This document shows, piece by piece, positions 25,806 through 36,253 of a stretch of DNA of 64,000 nt (position 1 is the first letter of the stretch; the number at the start of each line of letters is the position of its first letter). The stretch comes from Jannaschia rubra (GTDB taxonomy: Bacteria > Pseudomonadota > Alphaproteobacteria > Rhodobacterales > Rhodobacteraceae): the NCBI RefSeq assembly GCF_001403735.1, contig NZ_CXPG01000014.1, forward strand, positions 72,001 to 136,000, written 5' to 3'. Under the pieces are notes generated by a model that saw nothing but the letters and a program-made list of their open reading frames with translations, did not search any database and was not told the DNA's origin. A program made the position numbers and the translations under genes.

Positions 25806-26959
25806 GGCGCCGCATCCCCCCGCGCGGCGGCGATCAGGGCCTCGGGGGACACATTGCCCCCGCGCGAGAGCCAGAGGGTGCGGGCGCGTTCCAGCCCCCG
25901 ACCCAGGGCAGGGCCGGAGAGGGCGGGCATGAGGTCGGCGGCGGCGAGCGGAAAGGGCATCGCGGCACCTCGCCGAGCGGTGTCGAGGGCGGCAGGGTCA
26001 GGCGCCGTCTGGGTCAGCGCCGCACGGATGGCAAGCGCGTCCTGCGCGCGGGCCGCGCCCATCAGGTGCCCCAGCGCGAAGGGGGCGGTGCCGTCGCGGG
26101 CGCGGGTGGCGAGGTCGTGGACGGTGCGCGCATCGGCCTTCGACAGCCGCAGCCCGGTGACGTCGCCGCCCAGCAGCGCGAGCCGGACGCGCCAGTCGGG
26201 CGGGCCGTCCTCGGCGTTGATCAGGAGCGGCAGGGCCTCGGCCTGCGCGCCCGGCAGGACGCGTGCGAGGATGCCGGTGCGCGCCATGGCGGCCATCGCG
26301 GGCGCGGGGTCGGGGGCGGAGAGGAGCTTGCGGATCTCCTGGCCTACCCGCTCCGCGCTCAGGCGGGAGAGGCCGTCCTGCATCCTGGCGCAGGCGGCGA
26401 GGCCCTCGGCGTCCAGCCCCAAGGCCGGATCGCCGTGCCAGGCGGTGAAGCGGAAGAAACGCAGGATGCGGAGGTAATCCTCTGCGATGCGCGCGGCGGG
26501 GTCGCCGATGAACCGAACGTGGCGCGCGTGCAGGTCGGGCAGACCGCCCAGGGGGTCGATTATGGCGCCGGTGGCATCGGCATAGAGCGCATTCATGGTG
26601 AAGTCGCGCCGCGCGGCATCCTCCGTCAGGTCGTCGGAGAAGGCCACCGTGGCGCGGCGGCCGTCGGTTTCCTCGTCCCGGCGGAAGGTCGTCACCTCAT
26701 GCGGCAGGCCGCCCGAGAGGACGGTGACGGTGCCGTGGTCGATGCCCGTGGGCACGGTCCGCAGCCCCGCCGCCTGCGCCAGTGCCACGACACGGTCGGG
26801 CCGCGCGTCGGTGGCGATGTCGATATCGGCCACCGCCCGCCCCAGCAGCGCGTCGCGCACGCAGCCCCCCACGGCCAGCGCGCGAGCGCCGCCGGCGGCC
26901 AGCGCCGCGAAGACGGCCTGCGTGTGCGGCGCCGTCAGCCAGTCATCCGTGATCCGCAT
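25802..26959 (-). CDS. CCA tRNA nucleotidyltransferase / poly(A) polymerase-type protein
   Basis: 385 residues. The class II nucleotidyltransferase head has AVGGCVRDALLGRAVADIDIAT (Gly-Gly plus DxD metal site), FRRDEETDGR and EDAARRDFTMNALY, followed by the RNA-binding neck IAEDYLRILRFFRF and a helical tail. It adds or repairs the 3' CCA of tRNA. Start ATG 26959 sits inside the end of the Nudix gene (17-base overlap). The neighbouring Nudix-CCA order is common in Rhodobacterales. Confidence 0.93.
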   Translation of the reverse strand: MRITDDWLTAPHTQAVFAALAAGGARALAVGGCVRDALLGRAVADIDIATDARPDRVVALAQAAGLRTVPTGIDHGTVTVLSGGLPHEVTTFRRDEETDGRRATVAFSDDLTEDAARRDFTMNALYADATGAIIDPLGGLPDLHARHVRFIGDPAARIAEDYLRILRFFRFTAWHGDPALGLDAEGLAACARMQDGLSRLSAERVGQEIRKLLSAPDPAPAMAAMARTGILARVLPGAQAEALPLLINAEDGPPDWRVRLALLGGDVTGLRLSKADARTVHDLATRARDGTAPFALGHLMGAARAQDALAIRAALTQTAPDPAALDTARRGAAMPFPLAAADLMPALSGPALGRGLERARTLWLSRGGNVSPEALIAAARGDAAP

Positions 26960-27548
26960 CCATCCGATCCGCCAGCCCCCGAAGTATCCGGGCCGTCGCG
27001 CCCCAGATGTACCAGGGACCATAGGGCACGATGTAGAACCGGCGCCACTCCCCCCGCCACTGGCGGCGTTCCACGACATAGTTGGCGGGGTCGAGCACGT
27101 GGTGCAGAGGCACGGTGAAGACCTCGGCCACCTCGCCGGGTTCGGGCACCGGGTCGAAGGGCGCGACATGGGCCAGGACGGGGGTGACGGTGAAGCCGGT
27201 GACCGTCTCGTGCGAGGGAAGCCGGCCCAGGATGCGGGCGGCGGCGGAGGGCAGGCCCACCTCCTCGCTGGCCTCACGAAGTGCCGCGTCGGCGGGCGTC
27301 TCGCCCGCTTCCTGCTTGCCGCCGGGAAAGGCCACCTGGCCGGGATGGTGGCGGAGCGCCGAACTGCGCTTGGTCAGCATCAGGCGCAGGCCGTCGGGCG
27401 CATCCACCAGCGGCACGAGGACGGCGGCATCGCGCAGCAGCCGCCGCCCCGGCAGGATCACGTCGGGGTTGAGGTCAAAGTCCGACGAGGGCCGGCCCGG
27501 ACGCGCCAGCGCCGCCTCGACCGCGTCAACGTCCATCGGAGGCGACAT
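26943..27548 (-). CDS. Nudix hydrolase, CoA-pyrophosphatase type
   Basis: 201 residues. LTKRSSALRHHPGQVAFPGGK is the extension specific to NudL/CoA pyrophosphatases (UPF0035), directly before the Nudix box (EAGETPADAALREASEEVGL). It hydrolyses CoA or related dinucleotides to phosphopantetheine and 3',5'-ADP. Start ATG 27548 has GGAGGG 5 bases upstream, and an ATG four codons later is the alternative. It overlaps hslO upstream by 23 bases and the CCA enzyme downstream by 17 bases. Confidence 0.93.
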   Translation of the reverse strand: MSPPMDVDAVEAALARPGRPSSDFDLNPDVILPGRRLLRDAAVLVPLVDAPDGLRLMLTKRSSALRHHPGQVAFPGGKQEAGETPADAALREASEEVGLPSAAARILGRLPSHETVTGFTVTPVLAHVAPFDPVPEPGEVAEVFTVPLHHVLDPANYVVERRQWRGEWRRFYIVPYGPWYIWGATARILRGLADRMDADHG

Positions 27549-28548
27549 CCGGACCCTCCGTCGCCTCGAAGCCCAGGGTCGCGGGGTCGAACTCGTAATG
27601 CGCGCCGCAGAACTGGCAGTCGGCGGTGACGATGCCCTCGTCGGTCGTCATGTGGGCGATGTCCTTCCGCGAATAGATCGACAACGACTGCCGCACCTTG
27701 TCGGCCGAGCAGCTGCAGCCGAAGCGCACGGGCTGCGGGTCGAAAACGCGGGGGCCTTCCTCGTGGAACAGGCGCACCAGCAAATCGGTGGGCGCGACCG
27801 AAGGGCCGATCAGCTCCAGCTCGTCGGTGGTGTCGAGCAGGATGTTGGCGCGGTTCCAGTTCTCGCCCTCGTCCCCGTCGAGGATGTCGTCGGGGGTGAG
27901 CAGCCCGCCCTCGCCCGATCCGCCCTCGCCCTTCGCATGGGGGCTGGCCTTGGGCATGTGTTGCAGCATGACGCCGCCACCGCGCCAGCGCTCATTGTCG
28001 CCGGGCATGGTGGACTGCCCGTAGGCCAGCGCGAAGCGCGTGGGGATCTGCTCGGACTGGGCGAAATAGGTCTGCGCGCAGGCCGACAGGCTGCCGCCCG
28101 CCAGCGGCGTGATCCCTTGATAGGGAGCCATGTCCGGGCCCTGGTCGATCAGGATGGCGAAGTAGCCCTTGCCGATCAGGTCGAAGGGCTGCGCGCCCGC
28201 GGCCATGCGTTCGTCCAGCCGGTCGCGGTCGAAGCTGGCCCAGGCGCGGATGCGCGCCGCGCGGCCGTCGTCGCCGGGCGCATAATAATCCGTCGCCAGC
28301 AGCCGCGCCGGCCCGTCGCCGCGAACCTGCAGCGACAGTTTCCAGCGCAGCTTGACGGTCTGGCCGATCATCGCGGTGAGCAGCGCCATCTCGGCCACCA
28401 GCGCCTCGATCGCGGGCGGATAGTCGTGCTGGGCCAGCACCTCCTCCAGCACGCCGTCGAGGCGCGCGATGCGCCCCCGGATGTCGGAGGCGTCGAGCTG
28501 GAAGGGCAACACGGTGTCGTCCCAGATGCGGGTGGTGGCGTCGGTCAT
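27526..28548 (-). CDS. hslO: Hsp33 redox-regulated chaperone
   Basis: 340 residues. The N-terminal chaperone domain (IRGRIARLDGVLEEVL, then KLRWKLSLQVRGDGPARLL) precedes a C-terminal zinc centre of four cysteines, CSC in FGCSCSADK and CQFC near the end, whose oxidation releases zinc and activates holdase function. An Asp/Gly-rich insert (about 215-240) is unusual but common in this group. ATG 28548 has AGGAA upstream. It is the first gene of a hslO-Nudix-CCA-LysE run with overlaps throughout and is divergent from a second Nudix gene. Confidence 0.95.
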   Translation of the reverse strand: MTDATTRIWDDTVLPFQLDASDIRGRIARLDGVLEEVLAQHDYPPAIEALVAEMALLTAMIGQTVKLRWKLSLQVRGDGPARLLATDYYAPGDDGRAARIRAWASFDRDRLDERMAAGAQPFDLIGKGYFAILIDQGPDMAPYQGITPLAGGSLSACAQTYFAQSEQIPTRFALAYGQSTMPGDNERWRGGGVMLQHMPKASPHAKGEGGSGEGGLLTPDDILDGDEGENWNRANILLDTTDELELIGPSVAPTDLLVRLFHEEGPRVFDPQPVRFGCSCSADKVRQSLSIYSRKDIAHMTTDEGIVTADCQFCGAHYEFDPATLGFEATEGPDVASDGR

Positions 28549-28663
28549 GTCGGAATTCCTCTGGTCGTCCCGCACCGGGCGGGTTTCGCGGCCCGCGCGG
28601 GGCTGGCATCATCGGCGTTCATATAGGTACCGCAAGGTCAGGACCAACCCCGATGAACGCAGC

Positions 28664-29113
28664 GTGATTCCCCGTCTCGGAAGCCCGGCCCGGCCGCAGG
28701 TGGCCTATCGCGCGCGGCCCGGCGCCTACGCCGTGCTGATGCGGGACGGGCGCATCCTGCTGACGCGGCAGGTGACGCCCGACGCCGACGAGCTGCAACT
28801 CCCCGGCGGCGGCATCGAACGGGGCGAGCAGCTGCGGCCCGCGCTGATCCGCGAAGTGCGGGAGGAGACTGGATACACCTGCAGCGTGGGGCGGCGGCTG
28901 GGCGCGTTCCGGCAGTTCACCTGGATGCCGGACTACGGGTTCCATGCGGAAAAGCTGTGCCACGTCTATCTCGGGCGGCCGGGCTTGTGCCTCGGGCCCG
29001 CAACGGAGGCGGGGCACCGGGCTGTCTGGCTGCGACCCGAGGCCGCGGTGTCGCGGATCGCCAGTCCCGGCAGTCGGCGCCTGCTGGCCGCGTTCCTTGC
29101 CGGCGGGCGGTGA
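28664..29113 (+). CDS. Nudix hydrolase
   Basis: 149 residues with a complete Nudix box: GGGIERGEQLRPALIREVREETG fits GX5EX7REVXEEXG. It hydrolyses a nucleoside-diphosphate-linked compound. The substrate is not evident. A GTG start is chosen because the only nearby ATG (28653) runs into a stop after four codons. The homologous part begins around RPGAYAVLMRDGRILL. It is divergent from hslO (115 bases) and converges on the response-regulator phosphatase, 6 bases away. Confidence 0.88.
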   Translation: MIPRLGSPARPQVAYRARPGAYAVLMRDGRILLTRQVTPDADELQLPGGGIERGEQLRPALIREVREETGYTCSVGRRLGAFRQFTWMPDYGFHAEKLCHVYLGRPGLCLGPATEAGHRAVWLRPEAAVSRIASPGSRRLLAAFLAGGR

Positions 29114-29119
29114 CGGCGT

Positions 29120-30379
29120 TCAGCCCGGGTGGCTGTCGAAGCGCAGCGCCAGCATGGAGATGTCATCCTCGAACCCGCTGATGCGCGAATGGGTCCGCAG
29201 CGCGGTCTCGATGCTGTCGACGGTGGCGAGCGCCCCGTCGGGTGCGCGGGCCAGCAGGTCCATCAACCCGTCCTCGTCCAGCATGTCGCCCCAGGTGTCG
29301 GCGCATTCGGTCAAGCCGTCGGAATAGGCGAGGAACAGATCGCCGGGTTGCAGGACCACGGTGCGACATTCGAACCGCACGTCGGGCAGCAGGCCGACGG
29401 GAGGGCCGCCGTCGCCCGCCCGCTCGATCCCGCCAGCCGCGCGGCGGACCAGCGGGTGCGGATGGCCGGCCTGGCAGAAGGTGACGACGCCGGTCACCGT
29501 GTCGACATAGGCGAGGACGGCGGTGAAATAGACGTCGCAGGCGATCTGGGACAGCATGAAGGTATTCAGGCGGTCCATCACCCGCTCGGGGCTGTCCACG
29601 TCGCGGCCGTCGTCGCGGAAGGCGATGTTGGAGCGGCGCGACGTCCAGGTGAAAAGGGAGGCTAGCCGCCCCGTCATGAGTGCGGAGGCCACGCCGTGCC
29701 CCGACACGTCGATGCAGTAAAGGCCGAAGCGCGTCGGCGAGATCGGGAAATAGCCCACGAGGTCGCCGCCGATCTGGCCCGAGGTCACGAGCCGCAGTGC
29801 CACGTCGGATCCGCCGAAGCGGCGGACCGGGTCGGGCAGGAAGGCGCGCTGGATCCGCCGCGCCTCGGCCAGGTCGCGGTCGAGTGCGTCGTTCAGCGTC
29901 ATCAGGTCGTGCAGCGTCGTCTGCACCTCGTGGTTGCGATGACGCAGATCCTCCTGCATCCGCAGGATACGGCGCCCGGTGCCGATGCGCGCGCGCAGCT
30001 CCGTCAGGTCGAGAGGCCGGGTGACGAAATCATCGGCCCCCGCCTCGAGCCCCTGTGCCTTGCGCGCCCGGTCGGTCTCGGACGTCATGAGGATGACATA
30101 GGCATAGGCGTCGCGCGCCAGTTGCCGGAAGGCGCGGCAGAAATCGGGCCCGTCCATGCCCGGCATCTGCCAGTCCGACAGGATCATGCCGATTCGCCCC
30201 CCCTCGTCCGCCATGCACAGGAACAGTGCCTGCGCCGCGTCGGAGGCGGTCACGACGTCCAGCCCCATCCGCGACAGGATCGCCGACAGGAGCTGCCGCT
30301 GGGCGGCGCTGTCATCCACCACCAGTACGCGCAACGGATGGGACGCCGGCGGCGGGTCGGGTCGGGTCATCGCGTTCAT
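29120..30379 (-). CDS. response regulator with PP2C/SpoIIE-type phosphatase output
   Basis: 419 residues: receiver domain (about 16-135) with acidic pair VVDDS and phosphoacceptor Asp69 in ILSDWQMPGMDG, a coiled-coil linker (about 140-185), then a SpoIIE/RsbU-like serine phosphatase with GGDLVGYFPI, CIDVSGHGVASALM and the closing EDDISML motif carrying metal-binding aspartates. Proteins of this build dephosphorylate anti-sigma-factor antagonists in partner-switching stress systems. None of the switch partners is adjacent. It is divergent from an Hpt gene that could supply phosphate. Start 30379 or an ATG three codons later are both possible. Confidence 0.9.
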   Translation of the reverse strand: MNAMTRPDPPPASHPLRVLVVDDSAAQRQLLSAILSRMGLDVVTASDAAQALFLCMADEGGRIGMILSDWQMPGMDGPDFCRAFRQLARDAYAYVILMTSETDRARKAQGLEAGADDFVTRPLDLTELRARIGTGRRILRMQEDLRHRNHEVQTTLHDLMTLNDALDRDLAEARRIQRAFLPDPVRRFGGSDVALRLVTSGQIGGDLVGYFPISPTRFGLYCIDVSGHGVASALMTGRLASLFTWTSRRSNIAFRDDGRDVDSPERVMDRLNTFMLSQIACDVYFTAVLAYVDTVTGVVTFCQAGHPHPLVRRAAGGIERAGDGGPPVGLLPDVRFECRTVVLQPGDLFLAYSDGLTECADTWGDMLDEDGLMDLLARAPDGALATVDSIETALRTHSRISGFEDDISMLALRFDSHPG

Positions 30380-30515
30380 CGGTACCACTGACGTCGTAAA
30401 AACAGGCGAAGGTGTGCGCGCCGAGGGTTTAAGGAGGTGTGAACGCGACAATCCGAACCTTTCCGCCCGCCGCCGTTAAGGCGCCGTTCACGGATCGGGT
30501 GCGAAACCTGCGCCC

Positions 30516-30830
30516 ATGATTGACCGACACCGAATGGATGAGCTGGAGGCCGAGATCGGGGCGGAGGATCTGTCCTTCATCCTGTCGGTCTACCTCGATG
30601 AGGCGCGGGCCATGCTGGACCGCATGGGGCCGGCGCTCGACGCGAAGGGGCATGCGCGCGCCGTCCATTTCCTGCGCAGCGGCGCGCTCAACATGGGGCT
30701 GCGGGGGATCGCCGCGGCGGCCGAGGGGGCGGAATGTGGCGGACCGGCCGACCGGCTGGGCTGCACGGACTGCCTGCGCCGGGCGCTGAGCGCGACGGCG
30801 GAAGCGATCCGGGACCGGCAGATGGCGTGA
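30516..30830 (+). CDS. Hpt-domain phosphotransfer protein
   Basis: 104 residues, single helical-bundle domain. His51 in AVHFLRSGALNMGL is the phosphorylated residue of an Hpt motif (HxLRSGAxNMG). It would relay phosphate between receiver domains. Its position head-to-head with the receiver-phosphatase gene, 136 bases apart, makes that protein the obvious partner. A later Cys pair (GCTDC) is unusual but not clearly functional. It converges on ilvA, 11 bases away. No hybrid kinase is encoded nearby. Confidence 0.85.
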   Translation: MIDRHRMDELEAEIGAEDLSFILSVYLDEARAMLDRMGPALDAKGHARAVHFLRSGALNMGLRGIAAAAEGAECGGPADRLGCTDCLRRALSATAEAIRDRQMA

Positions 30831-30841
30831 CGCGGCGCGGC

Positions 30842-32074
30842 TCAGATCACCAGTTCGCCCAGCAGCGGATCGTCGGTCAGGTCGCGTGACGCGAGGCCGA
30901 GATCGGCCATCCGGTGCTCCAGCCTCTCGAAGGCCTCGGGGCCGGTGCTCTCGATCCCGATGAGGACGCTGCCGAAGTTGCGTGCGGATTTCTTGAGGTA
31001 CTCGAACCGTGCGATGTCGTCGTCGGGGCCCAGGATGTCGAGGAAGTCGCGCAACGCGCCGGGGCGCTGCGGCATCCGCAGGACGTAGTATTTCTTGAGG
31101 CCCGCGAACCGCATCGCGCGTTCCTTGACCTCGGGCAGGCGCTCGAAATCGAAGTTGCCGCCGGTTGCCACGCAGACGACGCGCCGGCCGGCGATCTCGG
31201 GGCCGAGGTCGCGAAGCGCGTCGATGGAGAGGGCGCCCGCAGGCTCCAGCACGATGCCTTCCGTGTTGAGCATCTCCTGGATGGTGATGCAGAGCCGGTT
31301 CTCGGGGATGCGCAGGACGTGCTGCGGCGGCACCTGGCGCAGGATGTCGAAGGGCCGCACGCCGATCCGGGCCACCGCCGCGCCGTCGACGAAGCTGTCG
31401 AGCGTGGGCAGCGTGACCGGCGCACCGTCCGCCAACGCGGCGGCGAGGCTGGCCCCGCCCGCAGGCTCCACATAGCGGATGTCGGGCACGATGCCGCGGG
31501 CGCGGAAATAGGCCAGCATCCCCGCCGAAAGGCCGCCGCCGCCCACCGGCAGCACGACCATGTCCGCGGGTTCGGGCATCTGGGTCAGCATCTCGACCGC
31601 GACGGAGGCCTGCCCCTCGATCACATCGTCGTCGTCGAAGGGCGACAGGAAATGCGCGCCGGTCTCATCGCAGAAGGCCTGCGCCGCGGCGAGGGTGGCG
31701 TCGAAGAAATCGCCGGTCAGGCGGATCTCGACCCGGTCGCCGCCGAACAGCCGGGTCTTGCGGATCTTCTGGCCGGGCGTGGTCACGGGCATGAAGATCG
31801 TGCCCTCGACCCCCAAGTGCCGGCACATCCAGGCCACGCCCTGCGCGTGGTTGCCGGCGCTCGCGCAGGCGACCCGGCCGCCGCCGAGCTTGCGCATGGC
31901 GTTGAACGCGCCGCGCAACTTGTAGGATCGCACCGGCGTCAGATCCTCGCGCTTGAGCCAGATGTCGGCGTCGTACCGGTCCGACAGATAGTCGTTCCGC
32001 GTCAGCGGCGTCTCGGGAAAGACGTCGCGCATGGCTGCGGTGGCGGCCTCGGCCCGGGTGGCGAAGTCAGTCAA
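30842..32074 (-). CDS. ilvA: threonine ammonia-lyase (threonine deaminase)
   Basis: 410 residues. The PLP lysine is in VRSYKLRGAFNAM, the phosphate-binding glycine loop is VGGGGLSAG, and a C-terminal ACT-like regulatory part begins around KKYYVLRMPQRPGALRDFL. It makes 2-oxobutyrate from threonine for isoleucine synthesis. Homologues begin MTDF, and here LTDFATRAE starts with TTG at 32074, preceded by GGAAGG. That start overlaps the stop of the upstream membrane-protein gene by 8 bases. An ATG at 32101 would add nine residues without a ribosome-binding site. Confidence 0.93.
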   Translation of the reverse strand: MTDFATRAEAATAAMRDVFPETPLTRNDYLSDRYDADIWLKREDLTPVRSYKLRGAFNAMRKLGGGRVACASAGNHAQGVAWMCRHLGVEGTIFMPVTTPGQKIRKTRLFGGDRVEIRLTGDFFDATLAAAQAFCDETGAHFLSPFDDDDVIEGQASVAVEMLTQMPEPADMVVLPVGGGGLSAGMLAYFRARGIVPDIRYVEPAGGASLAAALADGAPVTLPTLDSFVDGAAVARIGVRPFDILRQVPPQHVLRIPENRLCITIQEMLNTEGIVLEPAGALSIDALRDLGPEIAGRRVVCVATGGNFDFERLPEVKERAMRFAGLKKYYVLRMPQRPGALRDFLDILGPDDDIARFEYLKKSARNFGSVLIGIESTGPEAFERLEHRMADLGLASRDLTDDPLLGELVI

Positions 32075-32867
32075 GGCGCCGGCCTTCCACAAAGTGGCCA
32101 TAGAGCGTGCTGAGGACGCTGATCCCCAGCATCAGGAGGATCCAGCTGATGACGAAGTTGTAGAGCATCGCGACCGGACCGGGCGCGGACAAGGCCTCGA
32201 CCGCGGCGGCGGGGTCCGACAGGTCCGCCCCGCCCATCGCATCGATGAGCGCCGGCACCTGCAGGAGAAGCGCGGCGAGATAGGTCAGGATGGCCAGCAG
32301 GACGACCGTGCCCGACTGGCCCTTGGTGGCCTGCCACGCCTGGGTCAGCGTGAGCGGGCGGCCGATGGCGCCCGCGGGCAGGATGAGGCCCAGCCGGTAG
32401 CTGAGGATGATCGACAGGATCACGACGAGCGGGATGGCCACGAACGGCAGGATCGGCGCGACCAGGAGGAGCGTCGCGATCCCCACCGCCGACAGGATCA
32501 GGACGATGAGGATGGACCGGCCGAGGTACCCCAGCATCTCGCGCCCCCGGAGCGGCGGAACCCACGATGCGCCGCCCTCCGCCAGAAGGACGAAGCGGTG
32601 CCAGGCGACGGCGATCCAGACGAAAGCCAGCGTCTGCACGAAAAGCGTCAGGAAGACCGCCGTTACCGAGCCCTCGGGCAGGGCCGGGAGGGCGCCGGGG
32701 TCCGCCTCCGGATCGAAGGTGGCGATGGCCTCCATGTCGACCGTGCCCGCAAACCAGAGGTTCACCGCAATGAAGGCCGCATATGGCAGCGCCGAAACCC
32801 GCAGCGCCGCGCCCAGGTTGTCGACGATCAGCATGACCGCGCGCTTGAAGATGTTCCAGCTCAGCAT
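32067..32867 (-). CDS. conserved multi-pass membrane protein
   Basis: 266 residues with about six hydrophobic segments (20-40, 68-88, 110-130, 132-160, 190-212, 235-258) and a conserved-looking [24 protein letters not shown] stretch before the last pair, as in the YciC/DUF975-like membrane families. No catalytic motif is visible and I assign no function. It is translationally coupled to ilvA (8-base overlap with the TTG start) and divergent from argG by 121 bases. Confidence 0.75.
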   Translation of the reverse strand: MLSWNIFKRAVMLIVDNLGAALRVSALPYAAFIAVNLWFAGTVDMEAIATFDPEADPGALPALPEGSVTAVFLTLFVQTLAFVWIAVAWHRFVLLAEGGASWVPPLRGREMLGYLGRSILIVLILSAVGIATLLLVAPILPFVAIPLVVILSIILSYRLGLILPAGAIGRPLTLTQAWQATKGQSGTVVLLAILTYLAALLLQVPALIDAMGGADLSDPAAAVEALSAPGPVAMLYNFVISWILLMLGISVLSTLYGHFVEGRRLD

Positions 32868-32988
32868 CGCTGCCCCCTGTCCTGTTCGGGTCGCACTATG
32901 CCGTCCGCCCCCCGGCGGTCAACGCCGGCGCGACTTGCGGGGCATCGGCCGATGGCCTACGCCCGTGGCCGAGCAATCGGAGATACGC

Positions 32989-34205
<1,217 letters not shown>

Positions 34206-34209
<4 letters not shown>

Positions 34210-35243
34210 GGGCGCTGCCACGCATCGTCCTGACCTTCGCGGTCAGCGCGGCGGGGGCCGCGGGCTTCAGGGCAGCGGGACTTCCGCTGCCCTTTCTGCT
34301 GGGGCCGATGCTCGCCTGCCTGGCCGTGGCGCTGATGGGGGTCAGGTTGGCGACCTGGACGCCGCTCACCGACACCATGCGGACGATCCTCGGCGTGGCG
34401 GTCGGCGCTTCCTTCACCCCCGCGATCGTCGGGCGGATGGGGGACATGGTGGCCTCGCTCGCGCTGGTTCCGCTGTTCCTGCTGGTCTGCGGGGCGCTGG
34501 GCTATCCCTATCTGCGGCGCATCGCGGGGTTCGACGCGCCCACGGCCTTCTATTCGGCAATGCCCGGCGGCTTGCAGGACATGCTGCTGTTCGGGGAGGA
34601 GGCCGGCGGCGATCCGCGCGCCATGTCGCTGCTGCATGCGACGCGGGTGCTGATGATCGTGACGATCCTGCCGCTGGCGCTCTGGCTCTACTGGGGCATC
34701 GACCTGTCGCAGCCCCCCGGCGCCGGGGCCGCGGACCTGCCTTGGCAGGAGCTGACCGTGATGGCCGTCGCGGGCATCCTCGGCTGGCGGCTGGCGCGGG
34801 CCGTGGGCATGTTCGGGGCCTCGATCCTGGGGCCGATGATCCTGACCGCCGCGCTGACGCTGGCCGGGGTCATCCAGCATCGCCCGCCGGCCGAGGCGAT
34901 CCAGGCCGCGCAGTTCTTCATCGGCATGGTGGTCGGCGTGAAGTACACCGGCATCACCCTGGCCGAGGTGCGCCGCATCCTGCTGGTGGGTTTGGGCCAT
35001 GCGGCGATCCTGGGCGCGGTGGCGGCCGTCTTTGCCGAAGCGGCGCTGGGCTTCGGCCTCGCGCCGCCGCTCGACGCGATCCTGGCCTTCGCGCCTGGCG
35101 GACAGGCGGAAATGGCAGTCATCGCCATCGTCGCGGGGGCCGACGTGGCCTATGTCATCACGCACCATGTCCTGCGCATCGTCGTGGTGATCGTGGGCGC
35201 GCCGCTGGTGTTCCGCTGGCTCAAGGTCACGCGACCGCGATGA
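34206..35243 (+). CDS. AbrB-type membrane protein (COG3180 family), apparent CTG start
   Basis: 345 residues, about ten hydrophobic segments in two repeats. [12 protein letters not shown] and [18 protein letters not shown] are the duplicated family motifs. Bacterial members are named after AmoR/AbrB and resemble transporters. The function is unsettled. No ATG, GTG or TTG occurs in frame near the N-terminus. The homologous start is CTGAGGGCGCTG, where CTG (34206-34208) overlaps the argG TGA stop just as ATGA couplings do elsewhere. The next ATG would delete the first membrane segment. Confidence 0.85.
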
Positions 35244-35299
35244 AACGTCATTGGCCCGCGGCGCGTTCGCGGGGCAGAAGATCCGCAAAAGGAGCCGCC

Positions 35300-35920
35300 A
35301 TGTCCATCTTCCGCACCCTGTCCCTCGCCGCCGCCCTGTTCGCCGCCCCCTCCGCCTGGGCCGAGACCGCCACGGTCGCGGGCGGCTGTTTCTGGTGCGT
35401 CGAGGCCGATTTCGAATCGGTGCAGGGCGTGGGCGATGCCGTCTCGGGCTTTGCCGGCGGCACGACGCCCGACCCCGAATACGGCAACTCCGGCGATCAT
35501 CTGGAGGCGGTGACGATCCCCTTCGACGAGGACGTCATCAGCTATCGCCAGATCCTCGACCTGTTCTTCCGCTCCGTCGACCCGCTCGACGCGGGCGGGC
35601 AGTTCTGCGACCGGGGCATAGAATACACCACTGCTGTCTTCGTGGACGGGCCGGAGCAGCGCACGGTGGCCGAGGCCGCCAAGGCCGATGCCGAGGCGGC
35701 GCTGGGCCAGACGATCGTGACGCCGATCCTGGACGCGGGCGAATTCTACCCGGTGGGCGCCTATCATCAGGACTACTACAAATCCGACGACCGCCTCGCG
35801 TTCAGCTCGGTCGGTCTCGCCGTGCCGAAGAAGGTCGCCTACAAGCGCTACCGCGACGGCTGCGGCCGGGATGCGCGGGTGCGCGAGGTCTGGGGCGACG
35901 CGGCGCCCTTCGCGGGCTGA
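35300..35920 (+). CDS. msrA: peptide-methionine (S)-S-oxide reductase, exported
   Basis: 206 residues. A signal peptide (1-21, ending SAWA) precedes the MsrA domain with catalytic Cys30 in GGCFWC, the GxxxPxYxxSxxH-like strand ([21 protein letters not shown]) and [10 protein letters not shown]-terminal Cys in DGCGRD can act as the recycling residue. It repairs methionine-S-sulphoxide in periplasmic proteins. AAAAGGAG precedes the ATG. No msrB is adjacent. It ends 2 bases from the convergent HNH gene. Confidence 0.95.
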   Translation: MSIFRTLSLAAALFAAPSAWAETATVAGGCFWCVEADFESVQGVGDAVSGFAGGTTPDPEYGNSGDHLEAVTIPFDEDVISYRQILDLFFRSVDPLDAGGQFCDRGIEYTTAVFVDGPEQRTVAEAAKADAEAALGQTIVTPILDAGEFYPVGAYHQDYYKSDDRLAFSSVGLAVPKKVAYKRYRDGCGRDARVREVWGDAAPFAG

Positions 35921-35922
35921 GG

Positions 35923-36243
35923 TCAGCGGCGCTTCCACCCGCGCCGGGCGCCTGGCGTCTTGCTGTGGAAATCGGCGGGGCGCTTGCGGACCCAGGCGAT
36001 GAACCTGGCCAGCCGGGGATTGCTCCGCAGCGCCTCGGGCGTGTTCCAGAGCCGGGCGAGTTCCGCCTCCGACGCGGTGGCGTGGATCTCGTTGTGGCAG
36101 ATCTGGTGCATCAGGACCGTGGGCCCGCCCTTCCCGCCGCGCAGCTTGGGGACGAGGTGATGCAGGCTCTGCGGCGTGCCGGGCAGGATCGGCCGCTGGC
36201 AAAGCGCGCAGATGGGCTGGTCCGCAGGGTCGTCGTCTGACAT
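35923..36243 (-). CDS. small HNH endonuclease-like protein
   Basis: 106 residues. A CALC zinc knuckle, then LHHLVPKLRGGKGG and HQICHNEIH give the first Cys pair, the paired His and the later Cys/His of a beta-beta-alpha-metal (HNH) site, followed by a basic tail (KRPADFHSKTPGARRGWKRR) suited to DNA binding. No other domain is present, so it is a stand-alone nuclease-like protein of unknown role. It is divergent from the flavoprotein gene (10 bases between starts). Confidence 0.85.
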   Translation of the reverse strand: MSDDDPADQPICALCQRPILPGTPQSLHHLVPKLRGGKGGPTVLMHQICHNEIHATASEAELARLWNTPEALRSNPRLARFIAWVRKRPADFHSKTPGARRGWKRR

Positions 36244-36253
36244 TCCCGGCAGG

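Noticed and set aside
30455-30500. TTAAGGCGCCGTTCA in the spacer between the phosphatase and Hpt genes, resembling half a CtrA site.
   Set aside because: Only one half-site is exact, so it is too weak to report as a feature.
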